From positions 1-59,921 of IMG/VR virus record IMGVR_UViG_3300037560_000117: 59,921 nt of DNA; one strand, given 5' to 3'. The notes under the pieces are model-generated. The model had not been told where the DNA came from and made no database searches. It saw only the letters and a program-made list of their open reading frames with translations. This document shows positions 24,438-30,983 of the stretch, in pieces. Position numbers and translations under genes: made by a program. Position 1 is the stretch's first letter. Each line of letters starts with the position of its first letter. The DNA is from a virus.

Positions 24438-24824
24438 TCAGGACCGTCCGGACCTTGAGCTAATACCGGACTTATTAGGTGTGAACTTCACCGTGCCATC
24501 GGCGATGCCCTTTTTTAGAGCGTTACTACACCTTGGCATTGCTAGTCGCCTACTGGGCTTAACTTCATCCTTCATGGCCCTGACTCCCCGATACAACTCG
24601 CCTAGATCGGCACCGGCCCTGAGACGAAACACCGTGCCACCTACTCTAATAACCGCACGCTCCTTGGACCGAATTGTAAAAGCCGTACGTGTAAACGCCG
24701 TGCAATTATCCTTGAGCCAGTACACAAACTCCGACACTCTAGTTATACCAGTGGGAGCGTTGTCATCGAGCGGTATCTTGTCTAACTCGATAAACATCAG
24801 TTGCTTGAATTTTTTATTGGTCAT
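24438..24824 (-). CDS. Unknown basic protein
   Basis: 128 aa from ATG at 24824 (GTGGAGG, 5-nt spacer), 11 nt inside the upstream gene. Basic, mixed alpha/beta: TRVSEFVYWLKDNCTAFTRT, RAVIRVGGTVFRLRAG. The last ten residues (SGISSRSGRS) are encoded by the GGTCCTGACGGTCC-type repeat, so the repeat module has reached into or defines the C-terminus. No family recognised. Confidence 0.65.
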   Translation of the reverse strand: MTNKKFKQLMFIELDKIPLDDNAPTGITRVSEFVYWLKDNCTAFTRTAFTIRSKERAVIRVGGTVFRLRAGADLGELYRGVRAMKDEVKPSRRLAMPRCSNALKKGIADGTVKFTPNKSGISSRSGRS

Positions 24825-25083
24825 TTTCGCCTCCACACGGATTGTATTGTTTCTTTGACAGAGTGTCGCGCCACTGCCTCGGACAATACCACCACGGTTC
24901 GGAGTATGGATTACCTTTGGGCAGGTAGCTGTACATATCGAATCCGCAATCTGGGCAGATGTGCTTGCAGGTCAACAAGTACCACCGTCGTACGGCAGGC
25001 GCGTACGCCCATGTGATGCCGATTATCATAAGGGCACCGACAACGAGATTTATGATAACGGACGGGTGTGAGAACATTGTCAT
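24814..25083 (-). CDS. Membrane zinc-ribbon paralogue 1
   Basis: 89 aa. One N-terminal transmembrane helix (VIINLVVGALMIIGITWAYA), then the shared signature RRWYLLTCKHICPDCGFDM and a second Cys module WYCPRQ...YNPCGG. The four cysteines (CPDC, C, C) should form a zinc ribbon at the inner membrane face. It is one of three tandem homologues (24814-25672) with ATGA-type overlaps. Function unknown. Confidence 0.82.
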   Translation of the reverse strand: MTMFSHPSVIINLVVGALMIIGITWAYAPAVRRWYLLTCKHICPDCGFDMYSYLPKGNPYSEPWWYCPRQWRDTLSKKQYNPCGGENDQ

Positions 25084-25403
25084 GCGTTCCTCCTTCGTTT
25101 GGCCCGTTGGGACTTTGAGTAAGAATGGTGCGGTGACGCGACTGGTACTTCACCGCACGGGTTATAACTTCTAAGGAAGTCGTAGTTATGGGTGAGTTTT
25201 GGACAGTAGAACACACGATCATCAGCTCCACAACCTCGAACCATATAGCTTACCATAAGGCGGCGACAGTCTGAGCATTGGTGCCTGCAAGTCAACAGAT
25301 ACCAACGGCGAACTGCGGGTATAAAATAATACAGCCCGCAGAGTATCATGCCACCTAAAGCGATACACATTACCCACGCTGAGCCGGTTTGTAGTTCGGT
25401 CAT
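25080..25403 (-). CDS. Membrane zinc-ribbon paralogue 2
   Basis: 107 aa. Hydrophobic N-terminus (AWVMCIALGGMILCGLYYFI), signature RRWYLLTCRHQCSDCRRLM, then FYCPKLTHNYDFLRSYNPCG and a basic Ser/His-rich tail not present in the other two copies. Overlaps the next paralogue by 4 nt. Confidence 0.82.
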   Translation of the reverse strand: MTELQTGSAWVMCIALGGMILCGLYYFIPAVRRWYLLTCRHQCSDCRRLMVSYMVRGCGADDRVFYCPKLTHNYDFLRSYNPCGEVPVASPHHSYSKSQRAKRRRNA

Positions 25404-25672
25404 CGCCTATCTCCTTGTCTTTCGCACGGGTTATACATTCTGGAATTATAATTTCTGTGCGTCAACTTCGGACAATACCAGATGGTAATAACCGAGAAAG
25501 GATCACTGCCACAACCTCGAATACGACTTACCATATTAAATCTGCAGTCTGGACAGATGTGTTTGCGTGTCAACAGGTACCACCGCCGTATGATCGGTAT
25601 TACTTCCCGCACGGCTCCGGCCACTACTATTGCAAGTGCGACCAACACCACCAACATCGATGGGTGTGTCAT
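25400..25672 (-). CDS. Membrane zinc-ribbon paralogue 3
   Basis: 90 aa. N-terminal helix (MLVVLVALAIVVAGAVREVI), signature RRWYLLTRKHICPDCRFNM, RGCGSDPFS, then WYCPKLTHRNYNSRMYNPC. Same layout as its two neighbours; the RGCG motif is shared with paralogue 2 only, so those two are closest. Confidence 0.82.
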   Translation of the reverse strand: MTHPSMLVVLVALAIVVAGAVREVIPIIRRWYLLTRKHICPDCRFNMVSRIRGCGSDPFSVITIWYCPKLTHRNYNSRMYNPCERQGDRR

Positions 25673-26055
25673 TGTTTGTCTCCGTAATCTATCGCTACGA
25701 TCTCATTGTTTAACCAGCCCCAACTATCGGCTTTGTGTTCTGCTAATACCCATGCGATTTCTCTGTCTCCGAGGTCGCCTTGCCTTATACTGCCCTCAAA
25801 CAACCCAAATTCGGTGTCTGTTAGTTCCTTCGCCCTTAGCATCACATTGCAAAATCCCCACACACAAAATACAACAGGGCATAGGTGCGTGTGACCAGCC
25901 TTGAACAGACGATACTCGTTGATGTTCTGGATGATTCCCTTGCACAGACTATCGAGATAACCAAAAGCGAAGTTGTAGTTATGGCAACGGGGGAATTTGA
26001 GGGCGTATTTTCCTGTTAAAACAACCCAACGTGTACAGCCTCGTTTAATTGTCAT
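25669..26055 (-). CDS. Miniature kinase-like protein
   Basis: 128 aa. Spaced elements of the protein-kinase/APH fold can be read: a strand with Lys (KYALKFP, K20), a helix Glu (IQNINEYRLFK, E47), hinge HLCPVVFCVW, a catalytic-loop-like HKADSWGWLNN (H107, D110, N116) and EIVAIDYGD with D123 in DxG position. A glycine loop is not obvious and the whole C-lobe after DYG is missing, so it is about half the size of a normal kinase. It could be a small-molecule kinase relic or a host-directed effector. Inference from motif order only. Confidence 0.6.
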   Translation of the reverse strand: MTIKRGCTRWVVLTGKYALKFPRCHNYNFAFGYLDSLCKGIIQNINEYRLFKAGHTHLCPVVFCVWGFCNVMLRAKELTDTEFGLFEGSIRQGDLGDREIAWVLAEHKADSWGWLNNEIVAIDYGDKQ

Positions 26056-26183
26056 AGGCCTCTCCTTTGTTTACGTTCAATTTCGCGGTCCTCTCGGTAG
26101 CTTCGCATCAGCGGCGGTAGTTTGCTAAGCAACACGACTATTGCAAGGACGCAAACACCTATAATACATAGGGGGTAGTTCAT
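26052..26183 (-). CDS. 43-aa membrane peptide
   Basis: ATG at 26183 overlaps the TAA of the gene before it (TAATG), and its TGA overlaps the next ATG. It reads MNYPLCIIGVCVLAIVVLLS, one transmembrane helix, followed by a charged tail (MRSYREDREIERKQRRG). Translational coupling on both sides supports a real gene. Confidence 0.7.
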   Translation of the reverse strand: MNYPLCIIGVCVLAIVVLLSKLPPLMRSYREDREIERKQRRGL

Positions 26184-26296
26184 TATTCTTTCCTTCGGTT
26201 ATAACATTTAGGGCACCAACAATCCCAGTGGTTAAAACGGCCCCACAGGCGACGGAGTACGGCGGCGGCGGTTTTGATTACAGCATGTACATTCAC
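26183..26296 (-). CDS. 37-aa CxxC peptide
   Basis: GTG at 26296 overlaps the TGA of the RHH-like gene (GTGA). The peptide is basic and aromatic (AAAVLRRLWGRFNHWD) and ends with CWCPKCYNRRKE, a CxxC zinc knuckle. Both ends are translationally coupled. Confidence 0.6.
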   Translation of the reverse strand: MNVHAVIKTAAAVLRRLWGRFNHWDCWCPKCYNRRKE

Positions 26297-26541
26297 TTGG
26301 TCTCACCTCCCCGCACTCTACGGACCAGATCGTCCAGTGTGTCTGCGATGGTCTTGGCGATGGTAGGGTCGCACATGGAGTCAAGCCCACGTCTCAACAG
26401 GAGAATGAGGACCTGACCTTCGGTGGCGTTGGTATCCTTGGCTATGCGCTGGATTGTCTCTAGTGCCTTGCCACTGACGTTGATCTTGTATTGTGTCTTT
26501 AGTGTTGACATTTTGACCACTCGGCCGTTTTTCATTCCCAT
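26293..26541 (-). CDS. Ribbon-helix-helix-like protein B
   Basis: 82 aa. After a short lead, LKTQYKINVSGKALETIQRIAKDTN followed by GQVLILLLRRGLDSM resembles a MetJ/Arc-type ribbon-helix-helix (one strand, two helices). It is a paralogue of the 26688-26972 protein (shared I-x-V/TxxGxAxELI-x-IAKD pattern). It lies in the same frame as the upstream 33-aa membrane peptide, separated by one TGA. Confidence 0.65.
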   Translation of the reverse strand: MGMKNGRVVKMSTLKTQYKINVSGKALETIQRIAKDTNATEGQVLILLLRRGLDSMCDPTIAKTIADTLDDLVRRVRGGETK

Positions 26542-26589
26542 TAGATTTCTCTTTGCTTCTTGTAATGTGACGTTGGCTAAAATCTCGGC

Positions 26590-26691
26590 TCATTTTTCAT
26601 CTTTACGGCGTTGACGGTACCGCACTTGGGTAAAGTACCAACATAGCCAAGCCACACCAAACAGAATGACGCCGATTTGTGCGATGGTCAT
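26590..26691 (-). CDS. 33-aa membrane peptide (truncated paralogue)
   Basis: ATG at 26691 overlaps the preceding TGA. One transmembrane helix (IGVILFGVAWLCWYFTQV), then KDEK and TGA. Downstream of the TGA the same frame encodes AEILANVTLQEAK, matching AEILSNVTLQEAR in the C-terminus of the paralogue at 26887-27051. So the copy has gained an in-frame stop, and reading through it would fuse the membrane segment to the RHH-like protein. Confidence 0.65.
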   Translation of the reverse strand: MTIAQIGVILFGVAWLCWYFTQVRYRQRRKDEK

Positions 26692-26972
26692 TTGTTCTTC
26701 TTCGCGGAGTATATCTTTGATTCCACCGCATTTAGTTTTAACTCGATGTCGATTGCTTGAACGGGCATTTCACGTAACGCCTGCACACCAAGTCTGAGAG
26801 CGGTCAACACGACTTGAACAGGTAATATCTCTCTGTCTTTGGCTATCTGCTCGATCAACTCCGCCGCATTGCCCTTGGTTGTAATTTTAAATTTTCCCAC
26901 GGGTTCTCCTTCGTGCTTCTTGTAATGTGACGTTGGATAAGATTTCTGCGTGCTTTCTGTCTCGTTTGTCAT
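26688..26972 (-). CDS. Ribbon-helix-helix-like protein A
   Basis: 94 aa. GKFKITTKGNAAELIEQIAKD (strand plus first helix) and VQVVLTALRLGVQALREM (second helix) resemble an RHH fold; the C-terminal 30 residues are helical. It overlaps the end of the small membrane gene. The pair [membrane peptide + RHH-like] occurs twice in tandem here. Confidence 0.62.
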   Translation of the reverse strand: MTNETESTQKSYPTSHYKKHEGEPVGKFKITTKGNAAELIEQIAKDREILPVQVVLTALRLGVQALREMPVQAIDIELKLNAVESKIYSAKKNK

Positions 26973-27051
26973 TCATTCGTCTATCGTACATCCTCCCTGC
27001 CACAAACACGAAAATACCCGCTATCCCTACTATTCCCAATAAATACCACAT
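26887..27051 (-). CDS. 54-aa membrane peptide, full-length paralogue
   Basis: ATG at 27051 follows AAGGAG with 6 nt spacing. Transmembrane helix WYLLGIVGIAGIFVFVAG, then RMYDRRMNDKRDRKHAEIL and SNVTLQEARRRTRGKI. The last part is duplicated (about 28 bp nearly identical) at 26552-26580, within the truncated copy. Confidence 0.7.
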   Translation of the reverse strand: MWYLLGIVGIAGIFVFVAGRMYDRRMNDKRDRKHAEILSNVTLQEARRRTRGKI

Positions 27052-27061
27052 TCGCTTCTCC

Positions 27062-27406
27062 TTAGTAAGTGACACACCACATACGGATGCCACGTTTAAT
27101 TGCTAGTCTTGCCATGTGCTGTGTGCCCTTGGACTTACCGTCCCAGAACAGGAGTACAGCATCACATTTGAGTAACATGTCTTCATTGCGCACAAATCCG
27201 GCCGCATTGCCGAACTCTTCCCAGTCGGCGGGCATCTGGATCAATTCAAGGCCGTGTTCTCTGGCGTACCGTTCTCCGAGTCTGTCGGCACCTCTGGCAC
27301 AACCCGATATGATGATTGGCTTGACACCCGCACAAAACTGGCGCACCTTGGCTTTCAACAGGGAATAGTCGGTGAAGTCTCTACTGCCCGCTATGATCAG
27401 CTTCAT
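27062..27406 (-). CDS. SLOG/DUF2493-type protein
   Basis: 114 aa from ATG at 27406. MKLIIAGSRDFTDY at the N-terminus and IIISGCARGADRLGERYA in the middle are the DUF2493 (SLOG superfamily, YspA-like) signatures: a Rossmann-like nucleotide-ligand binding fold with the GSR-F and SG-ARGAD motifs. The C-terminal half (CDAVLLFWDGKSKGTQHMARLA) completes it. Family members bind nucleotide-derived ligands; substrate unknown here. Confidence 0.88.
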   Translation of the reverse strand: MKLIIAGSRDFTDYSLLKAKVRQFCAGVKPIIISGCARGADRLGERYAREHGLELIQMPADWEEFGNAAGFVRNEDMLLKCDAVLLFWDGKSKGTQHMARLAIKRGIRMWCVTY

Positions 27407-27534
27407 CGCTCGGCCTCGGTATAACCGCAACGTGAACAATAATCGTAATAAGGCGCACATCCGCAGAGCGGACATTCGGGTGGTTCGGTTGGGTCAGGTG
27501 TCTGGACGACCCACTCGATCTTGGTTATTCGCAT
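27403..27534 (-). CDS. 43-aa zinc-ribbon peptide
   Basis: ATG at 27534 after GGAG (7-nt spacer). It carries CPLCGCAPYYDYCSRCGY, a compact zinc ribbon, and its stop overlaps the SLOG start (ATGA). A longer upstream frame overlaps another small gene and is less likely. Confidence 0.7.
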   Translation of the reverse strand: MRITKIEWVVQTPDPTEPPECPLCGCAPYYDYCSRCGYTEAER

Positions 27535-27641
27535 GACGGTACTCCGCACAGCGAGCATACTACGGCGGCAATACCCGTCGCCACAATAATAATACCGAAT
27601 CCCACGCACAATGAAATGAAATCCCAACATAACTTTTTCAT
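27525..27641 (-). CDS. 38-aa membrane peptide
   Basis: ATG at 27641 overlaps the sigma-factor TGA (ATGA). One transmembrane helix (FISLCVGFGIIIVATGIAAVV) followed by CSLCGVPSCE, a short Cys cluster. Coupled to both neighbours. Confidence 0.65.
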   Translation of the reverse strand: MKKLCWDFISLCVGFGIIIVATGIAAVVCSLCGVPSCE

Positions 27642-28210
27642 AATGACTCCTTAATCCACGTGCGCCAGTCACGCAACCAGAGTGTGACAGTGCTTTTGGC
27701 AACGCTGTGTTTTTCGGCTACCTGTTCCATGGTTAATCCGTACAACAGATCGGCGATTAAGTCGTACGCGGTAACTTCGAGTAGTTCATCACACACGTAC
27801 ATCTCGGCTAACTCTAACGCCTGCTCGATGCGTGTGACGTTGGGGTTGTCCGTTATCTCTCCCCACTTCCGGAACGCGATCTTGTCGAGTTCTGGGTGGT
27901 CACCGGAGAAGCCGTCGCCGGTGATGATGATCGACTGCTCCATAGTTGGTGTGCGCCCCGATTTGCGCATGTGGTCAATTGCCATATCGCGGGCGATTTT
28001 AGCACAGAAGCCTCTGGGCGTCCGTACGGTCGATAGGTCGCGGTCCGATTCTAATAGCCGCAGGTAAATGTCCTGCCGTGCGTCTTCACAGTCATCGGGC
28101 TTCACACCATAGAGGCGTAAGCATCGCAACAGGTAGTCGCCGTATCCCGCATGTAGATTATGCACATTGAGCATCTTCTGCTCATTCACGTGCGATTTTT
28201 TAGTTGTCAT
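27638..28210 (-). CDS. ECF-like sigma factor
   Basis: 190 aa. Region 2 is visible: CEDARQDIYLRLLESDRD (core-binding, 'EDl.QevFlrl') and TPRGFCAKIARDMAIDHMRK ('w.....Ar....d..R'). Region 4 is AYDLIADLLYGLTMEQVAEK then HSVAKSTVTLWLRDW, a helix-turn-helix. Region 3 is absent, as in ECF sigma factors. A phage-encoded sigma would redirect host RNA polymerase, likely to late promoters. The long stretch between regions (residues ~85-130) is atypical, and a non-sigma HTH regulator remains possible. Confidence 0.75.
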   Translation of the reverse strand: MTTKKSHVNEQKMLNVHNLHAGYGDYLLRCLRLYGVKPDDCEDARQDIYLRLLESDRDLSTVRTPRGFCAKIARDMAIDHMRKSGRTPTMEQSIIITGDGFSGDHPELDKIAFRKWGEITDNPNVTRIEQALELAEMYVCDELLEVTAYDLIADLLYGLTMEQVAEKHSVAKSTVTLWLRDWRTWIKESL

Positions 28211-28436
28211 TTGATCCCACCAATCCCAGCTTTATGAGGAAGCAGTACCACCACGTCCGGCACGTTGCTTGGCTGTACAACATGTATGAGCTATCGCCTC
28301 GCGGTACCCACGTCACACTCACACCCCCAACAGGTCTCCACCCATAGCCCATGGCGGAATTTACCTGATTGGCTAGGTCGGTTTCATTGCTTGAGTCTAG
28401 TACCATGTACGATTTCATCAGCTTTCTAATTGTCAT
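28200..28436 (-). CDS. DUF1737-like protein
   Basis: 78 aa from ATG at 28436. SYMVLDSSNETDLANQVNSA followed by MGYGWRPVGGVSVTW matches the DUF1737 pattern ('y.vv.....eL...VN..l..GW.p.GG..v'). Overlaps the sigma gene by 11 nt. Role unknown; the family is common in phages. Confidence 0.78.
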   Translation of the reverse strand: MTIRKLMKSYMVLDSSNETDLANQVNSAMGYGWRPVGGVSVTWVPRGDSSYMLYSQATCRTWWYCFLIKLGLVGSNDN

Positions 28437-28548
28437 ATGCGAACCTATGCCTCCTGTGTACAAACCACGCTGGATTAATATACACCAGTAAAAATTGCGA
28501 TGCCATCCATGTGAACTTCAAATACGATTCCACACGATCTATGATCAT
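28426..28548 (-). CDS. 40-aa peptide, possible membrane association
   Basis: ATG at 28548 overlaps the TGA of the Cys-rich gene (ATGA); stop TAG lies inside the next gene. Aromatic, hydrophobic centre (LKFTWMASQFLLVYINPAWF) and basic end. Translational coupling supports it, but it has no recognised homologue. Confidence 0.55.
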   Translation of the reverse strand: MIIDRVESYLKFTWMASQFLLVYINPAWFVHRRHRFAYDN

Positions 28549-29093
28549 AATTGATCCCCTTTCTTTACATCGCGCACACTGGGGTGAGTGTATGCGTCGC
28601 AATTTTGAGCGTGGATACCTGCATGCTTGTGGGCTTCACACGTACACTTTAATACCGATCCTTCACTGCGATAAAGCAGGCTGGGACAGAACGGTTCGTG
28701 TATACCCTTCATGCGATCCACTATGGGACAATTACATTTTGGTTCCGACTTCGGACACACACACGGATTGCCTTTGCAGGCGCAATCCCACGAGTGCGGT
28801 TTGGCTCTTCCCCCAGATAGGCCCTTGAATTCGCCATACGGGCAACCTACGTGGTGCAGTGGGGCGAGACGCGGTTTCTTGTCTGCACAGTCACACGGCG
28901 GGACTAGAAGTTGGAGGCCTTCGAGTTCGGTGCTGTCAGTCGCCTCGATGGTCATGTTGTATGTCTCCTGTGTACGTGGTCGGCTGAGGTAGCGATTTAG
29001 CCACTTGCCCCATGCGACGAGTGTGACGTGCATGAACATCGACATCCAGATCAGTGCGACAGCGAGTATAAGTTCTTGTGGTGTTGCGTTCAT
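28545..29093 (-). CDS. Membrane-anchored Cys-rich protein with CxC-HxxxC repeats
   Basis: 182 aa from ATG at 29093 (AAAGGAAAATAAA). An N-terminal transmembrane helix (LILAVALIWMSMFMHVTLVA) is followed by repeated metal-binding-like units of form CxC-x(n)-H-x3-C: CDCADKKPRLAPLHHVGC, CNCPIVDRMKGIHEPFC and CTCEAHKHAGIHAQNC, plus CACKGNPCVC. Each unit could bind one Zn ion. The neighbour at 29095-29304 has two more units. I do not recognise this as a named family. Confidence 0.75.
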   Translation of the reverse strand: MNATPQELILAVALIWMSMFMHVTLVAWGKWLNRYLSRPRTQETYNMTIEATDSTELEGLQLLVPPCDCADKKPRLAPLHHVGCPYGEFKGLSGGRAKPHSWDCACKGNPCVCPKSEPKCNCPIVDRMKGIHEPFCPSLLYRSEGSVLKCTCEAHKHAGIHAQNCDAYTHPSVRDVKKGDQL

Positions 29094-29094
29094 T

Positions 29095-29304
29095 TTATTT
29101 TCCTTTTCTATATCGACATTTAGATTGGTGTGTGGTAGGGTCTGCTTTACCCCACTCGCTACCCCAGTGATCTTTATCACACGTACACGCAAGATTACAA
29201 ATATGAAGACTGCACTTTTCTTTATGTACGCCATCCCAACCACTATCACATGTACATGAGTACGTACATACGGGCTTAAAAGGATCGTCGTATTTTCGTG
29301 TCAT
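29095..29304 (-). CDS. Small protein with two CxC-HxxxC repeats
   Basis: 69 aa from ATG at 29304, which overlaps the MazG-like gene's TGA (ATGA). Units CTCDSGWDGVHKEKC and CTCDKDHWGSEWGKAD...HQSKC match the pattern in the next gene. Lacks a membrane helix. Likely a soluble zinc-binding partner or paralogue. Confidence 0.72.
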   Translation of the reverse strand: MTRKYDDPFKPVCTYSCTCDSGWDGVHKEKCSLHICNLACTCDKDHWGSEWGKADPTTHQSKCRYRKGK

Positions 29305-29870
29305 TGTGGTGGGTCCCATGGACCGCCACTATTAACAGGGCCTCTGTCCTGTGTGAATTCACGTTTACCAACTTCGGCCCACGCATCGATTATACAACTC
29401 TCAAGGCTAATGCGCGATCTCTTGCAGAAATCCGCAAGAAAGATAGTAATATCGCCTACCGCATCGCGCATTTTAGCTTTGTAGTCGATGTCCGGTTCAC
29501 GACTTCCCATTTGACTTTTAAGTACAGCGTGCGATAACTCCCCTAGTTCCTCTATCAAACCAAGTACAGTGAGAGTAGGGGTCGAGTTAGGGAAATTGCG
29601 ATCACTCCACACCCCGACTTCATTTTGAAACCGTACCAGATCAAGTCTGCCCGTTGTCGCATTGTTGAGTTCACTGACATTCACTTTAGTTTCAATAGAC
29701 ACAACTTCGTCCATCGGTATCGAATCCCAGACTTCACCTTCATCGGTTGTATATTTGATTTCATAATACGCGCCATTTACACCGTGCGCTTTTATATTAT
29801 TGTATGTGAATCGCGAATTAGGTTTGTCGGCTCCACTCTTGTTTATCATTGTCAGTATTAGTTTATTCAT
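29301..29870 (-). CDS. MazG-like nucleotide pyrophosphohydrolase
   Basis: 189 aa. The C-terminal ~110 residues carry the MazG/DUF550-type all-helical fold: LDLVRFQNEVGVWSDRNF, LGLIEELGELSHAVLK (metal-binding EExxE-like) and MRDAVGDITIFLADFCKR (second acidic pair), ending WAEVGKREF. The N-terminal ~75 residues are an extra domain. MazG proteins hydrolyse (d)NTPs to monophosphates. In Z-genome phages a MazG-type enzyme (MazZ) supplies dGMP to PurZ, which is encoded 4 kb away here. Activity on dGTP is inference. Confidence 0.8.
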   Translation of the reverse strand: MNKLILTMINKSGADKPNSRFTYNNIKAHGVNGAYYEIKYTTDEGEVWDSIPMDEVVSIETKVNVSELNNATTGRLDLVRFQNEVGVWSDRNFPNSTPTLTVLGLIEELGELSHAVLKSQMGSREPDIDYKAKMRDAVGDITIFLADFCKRSRISLESCIIDAWAEVGKREFTQDRGPVNSGGPWDPPQ

Positions 29871-30375
29871 TGTGTCCTTTCGACGGCCACTCTGGAAGGA
29901 ATGATGCCGTGTATGTTAGTTCTTTGGCTAAGCTGAAATCGACAGTGTACCCTTGACCATGGCATCGTCTTTCACAGATGCGAGTCTCCTGTATGATATA
30001 TTGCAGACATTGTTGGTCACTCCAGCCGTTAATATCACGTAGATGTTCGATCATTCGTTGTATATATCGAGGTGAGGCGGATTTTGCAGTCTGCCAGTAA
30101 TGCGCAATACGATGGCACAAAGGACAAAGTGCGATAACACTTGCGAGTCTTTGTATTTTCTTAGTGTCGTCATATTCGTATTGCTCATGCGCCTCCACAG
30201 GCCATTTTTCCCCGACACCGCCGCATACCTCACATTGATAGTTGGCTTGTTGGTACACGTACCGAGTAATACGCTTCCACAGATAAACCGGAATGTACTT
30301 TCCGTCATTACTGGACAACCGCTCGCCATGGAGAGACGTTGGCACCAACATGAGTGGCAATTTACTGGTTATCAT
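29863..30375 (-). CDS. HNH-type nuclease domain protein
   Basis: 170 aa from ATG at 30375 (AGGTG upstream). YQCEVCGGVGEKWPVEAHEQ followed by LASVIALCPLCHRIAHYW is an HNH-like treble clef: CxxC, the EAHE/H element in place of the DHI strand, then CxxCH...H. Found in free-standing phage HNH proteins. Could be a homing nuclease or a DNA-processing enzyme; it lies inside the replication block rather than next to the terminase. Confidence 0.78.
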   Translation of the reverse strand: MITSKLPLMLVPTSLHGERLSSNDGKYIPVYLWKRITRYVYQQANYQCEVCGGVGEKWPVEAHEQYEYDDTKKIQRLASVIALCPLCHRIAHYWQTAKSASPRYIQRMIEHLRDINGWSDQQCLQYIIQETRICERRCHGQGYTVDFSLAKELTYTASFLPEWPSKGHNE

Positions 30376-30377
30376 TG

Positions 30378-30983
30378 TCACACACCTAATTTTATCAATT
30401 TCAGGGATCGCATACAACCCACAACGTACTCGGCCTGTGTCATTGCATCGTGGAGCGCATTATGAGGGGTACGACCTGTACGCTCGCAGGTGCTGTTATT
30501 ACGTTTCATTGTGCCATAGTTAGGGAATACATCCTGTACCTGTTGTCCCATTAAACGCAAGGCTCGCATACAACACTCGGCTTTACGATGCCACGGTACA
30601 GAAAATCCGCACGAAAGAAAAGCATGGCGTAATATTCGAAAATCGAATGTCGCACCGTTAACCCAGATGCTGTGCCCTTTTTTACGGGTCGGTACGTTGT
30701 GTTGTTCGAGATAACATCCGAGGTCGTTAAGTGCGCCTAGTAACGTCACATCAAATTCCTGTGGTTGTAGTTCGGCCCGTGCTTTATCACTCTGTGCCGT
30801 CCACCACCGCACGGTTTCAGGGTCCATACTCCTATTGCGTTGTGTTTCGCAATCAATCGGTATTGTGCGATAGAATTCGGTATCCTTAACAATACCCTCC
30901 TGTGTGAAACCTATTGCGCCAATAGCGACGATTTTCGCATCGTCCTGTCCACCCATAGTTTCAATGTCAATCATTATATTCAT
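30378..30983 (-). CDS. DEDDh 3'-5' exonuclease
   Basis: 201 aa. Exo I MIDIETMG near residue 5, Exo II VNGATFDFRILRHAF, Exo III HNALHDAMTQAEYV: a DEDDh exonuclease. The sequence FYRTIPIDCETQRNRSMDPETVRWW resembles the Rv2179c-like phage 3'-5' exonuclease/exoribonuclease family. Adjacent to the primase-helicase operon, so likely used in DNA or RNA turnover during replication. Confidence 0.87.
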   Translation of the reverse strand: MNIMIDIETMGGQDDAKIVAIGAIGFTQEGIVKDTEFYRTIPIDCETQRNRSMDPETVRWWTAQSDKARAELQPQEFDVTLLGALNDLGCYLEQHNVPTRKKGHSIWVNGATFDFRILRHAFLSCGFSVPWHRKAECCMRALRLMGQQVQDVFPNYGTMKRNNSTCERTGRTPHNALHDAMTQAEYVVGCMRSLKLIKLGV

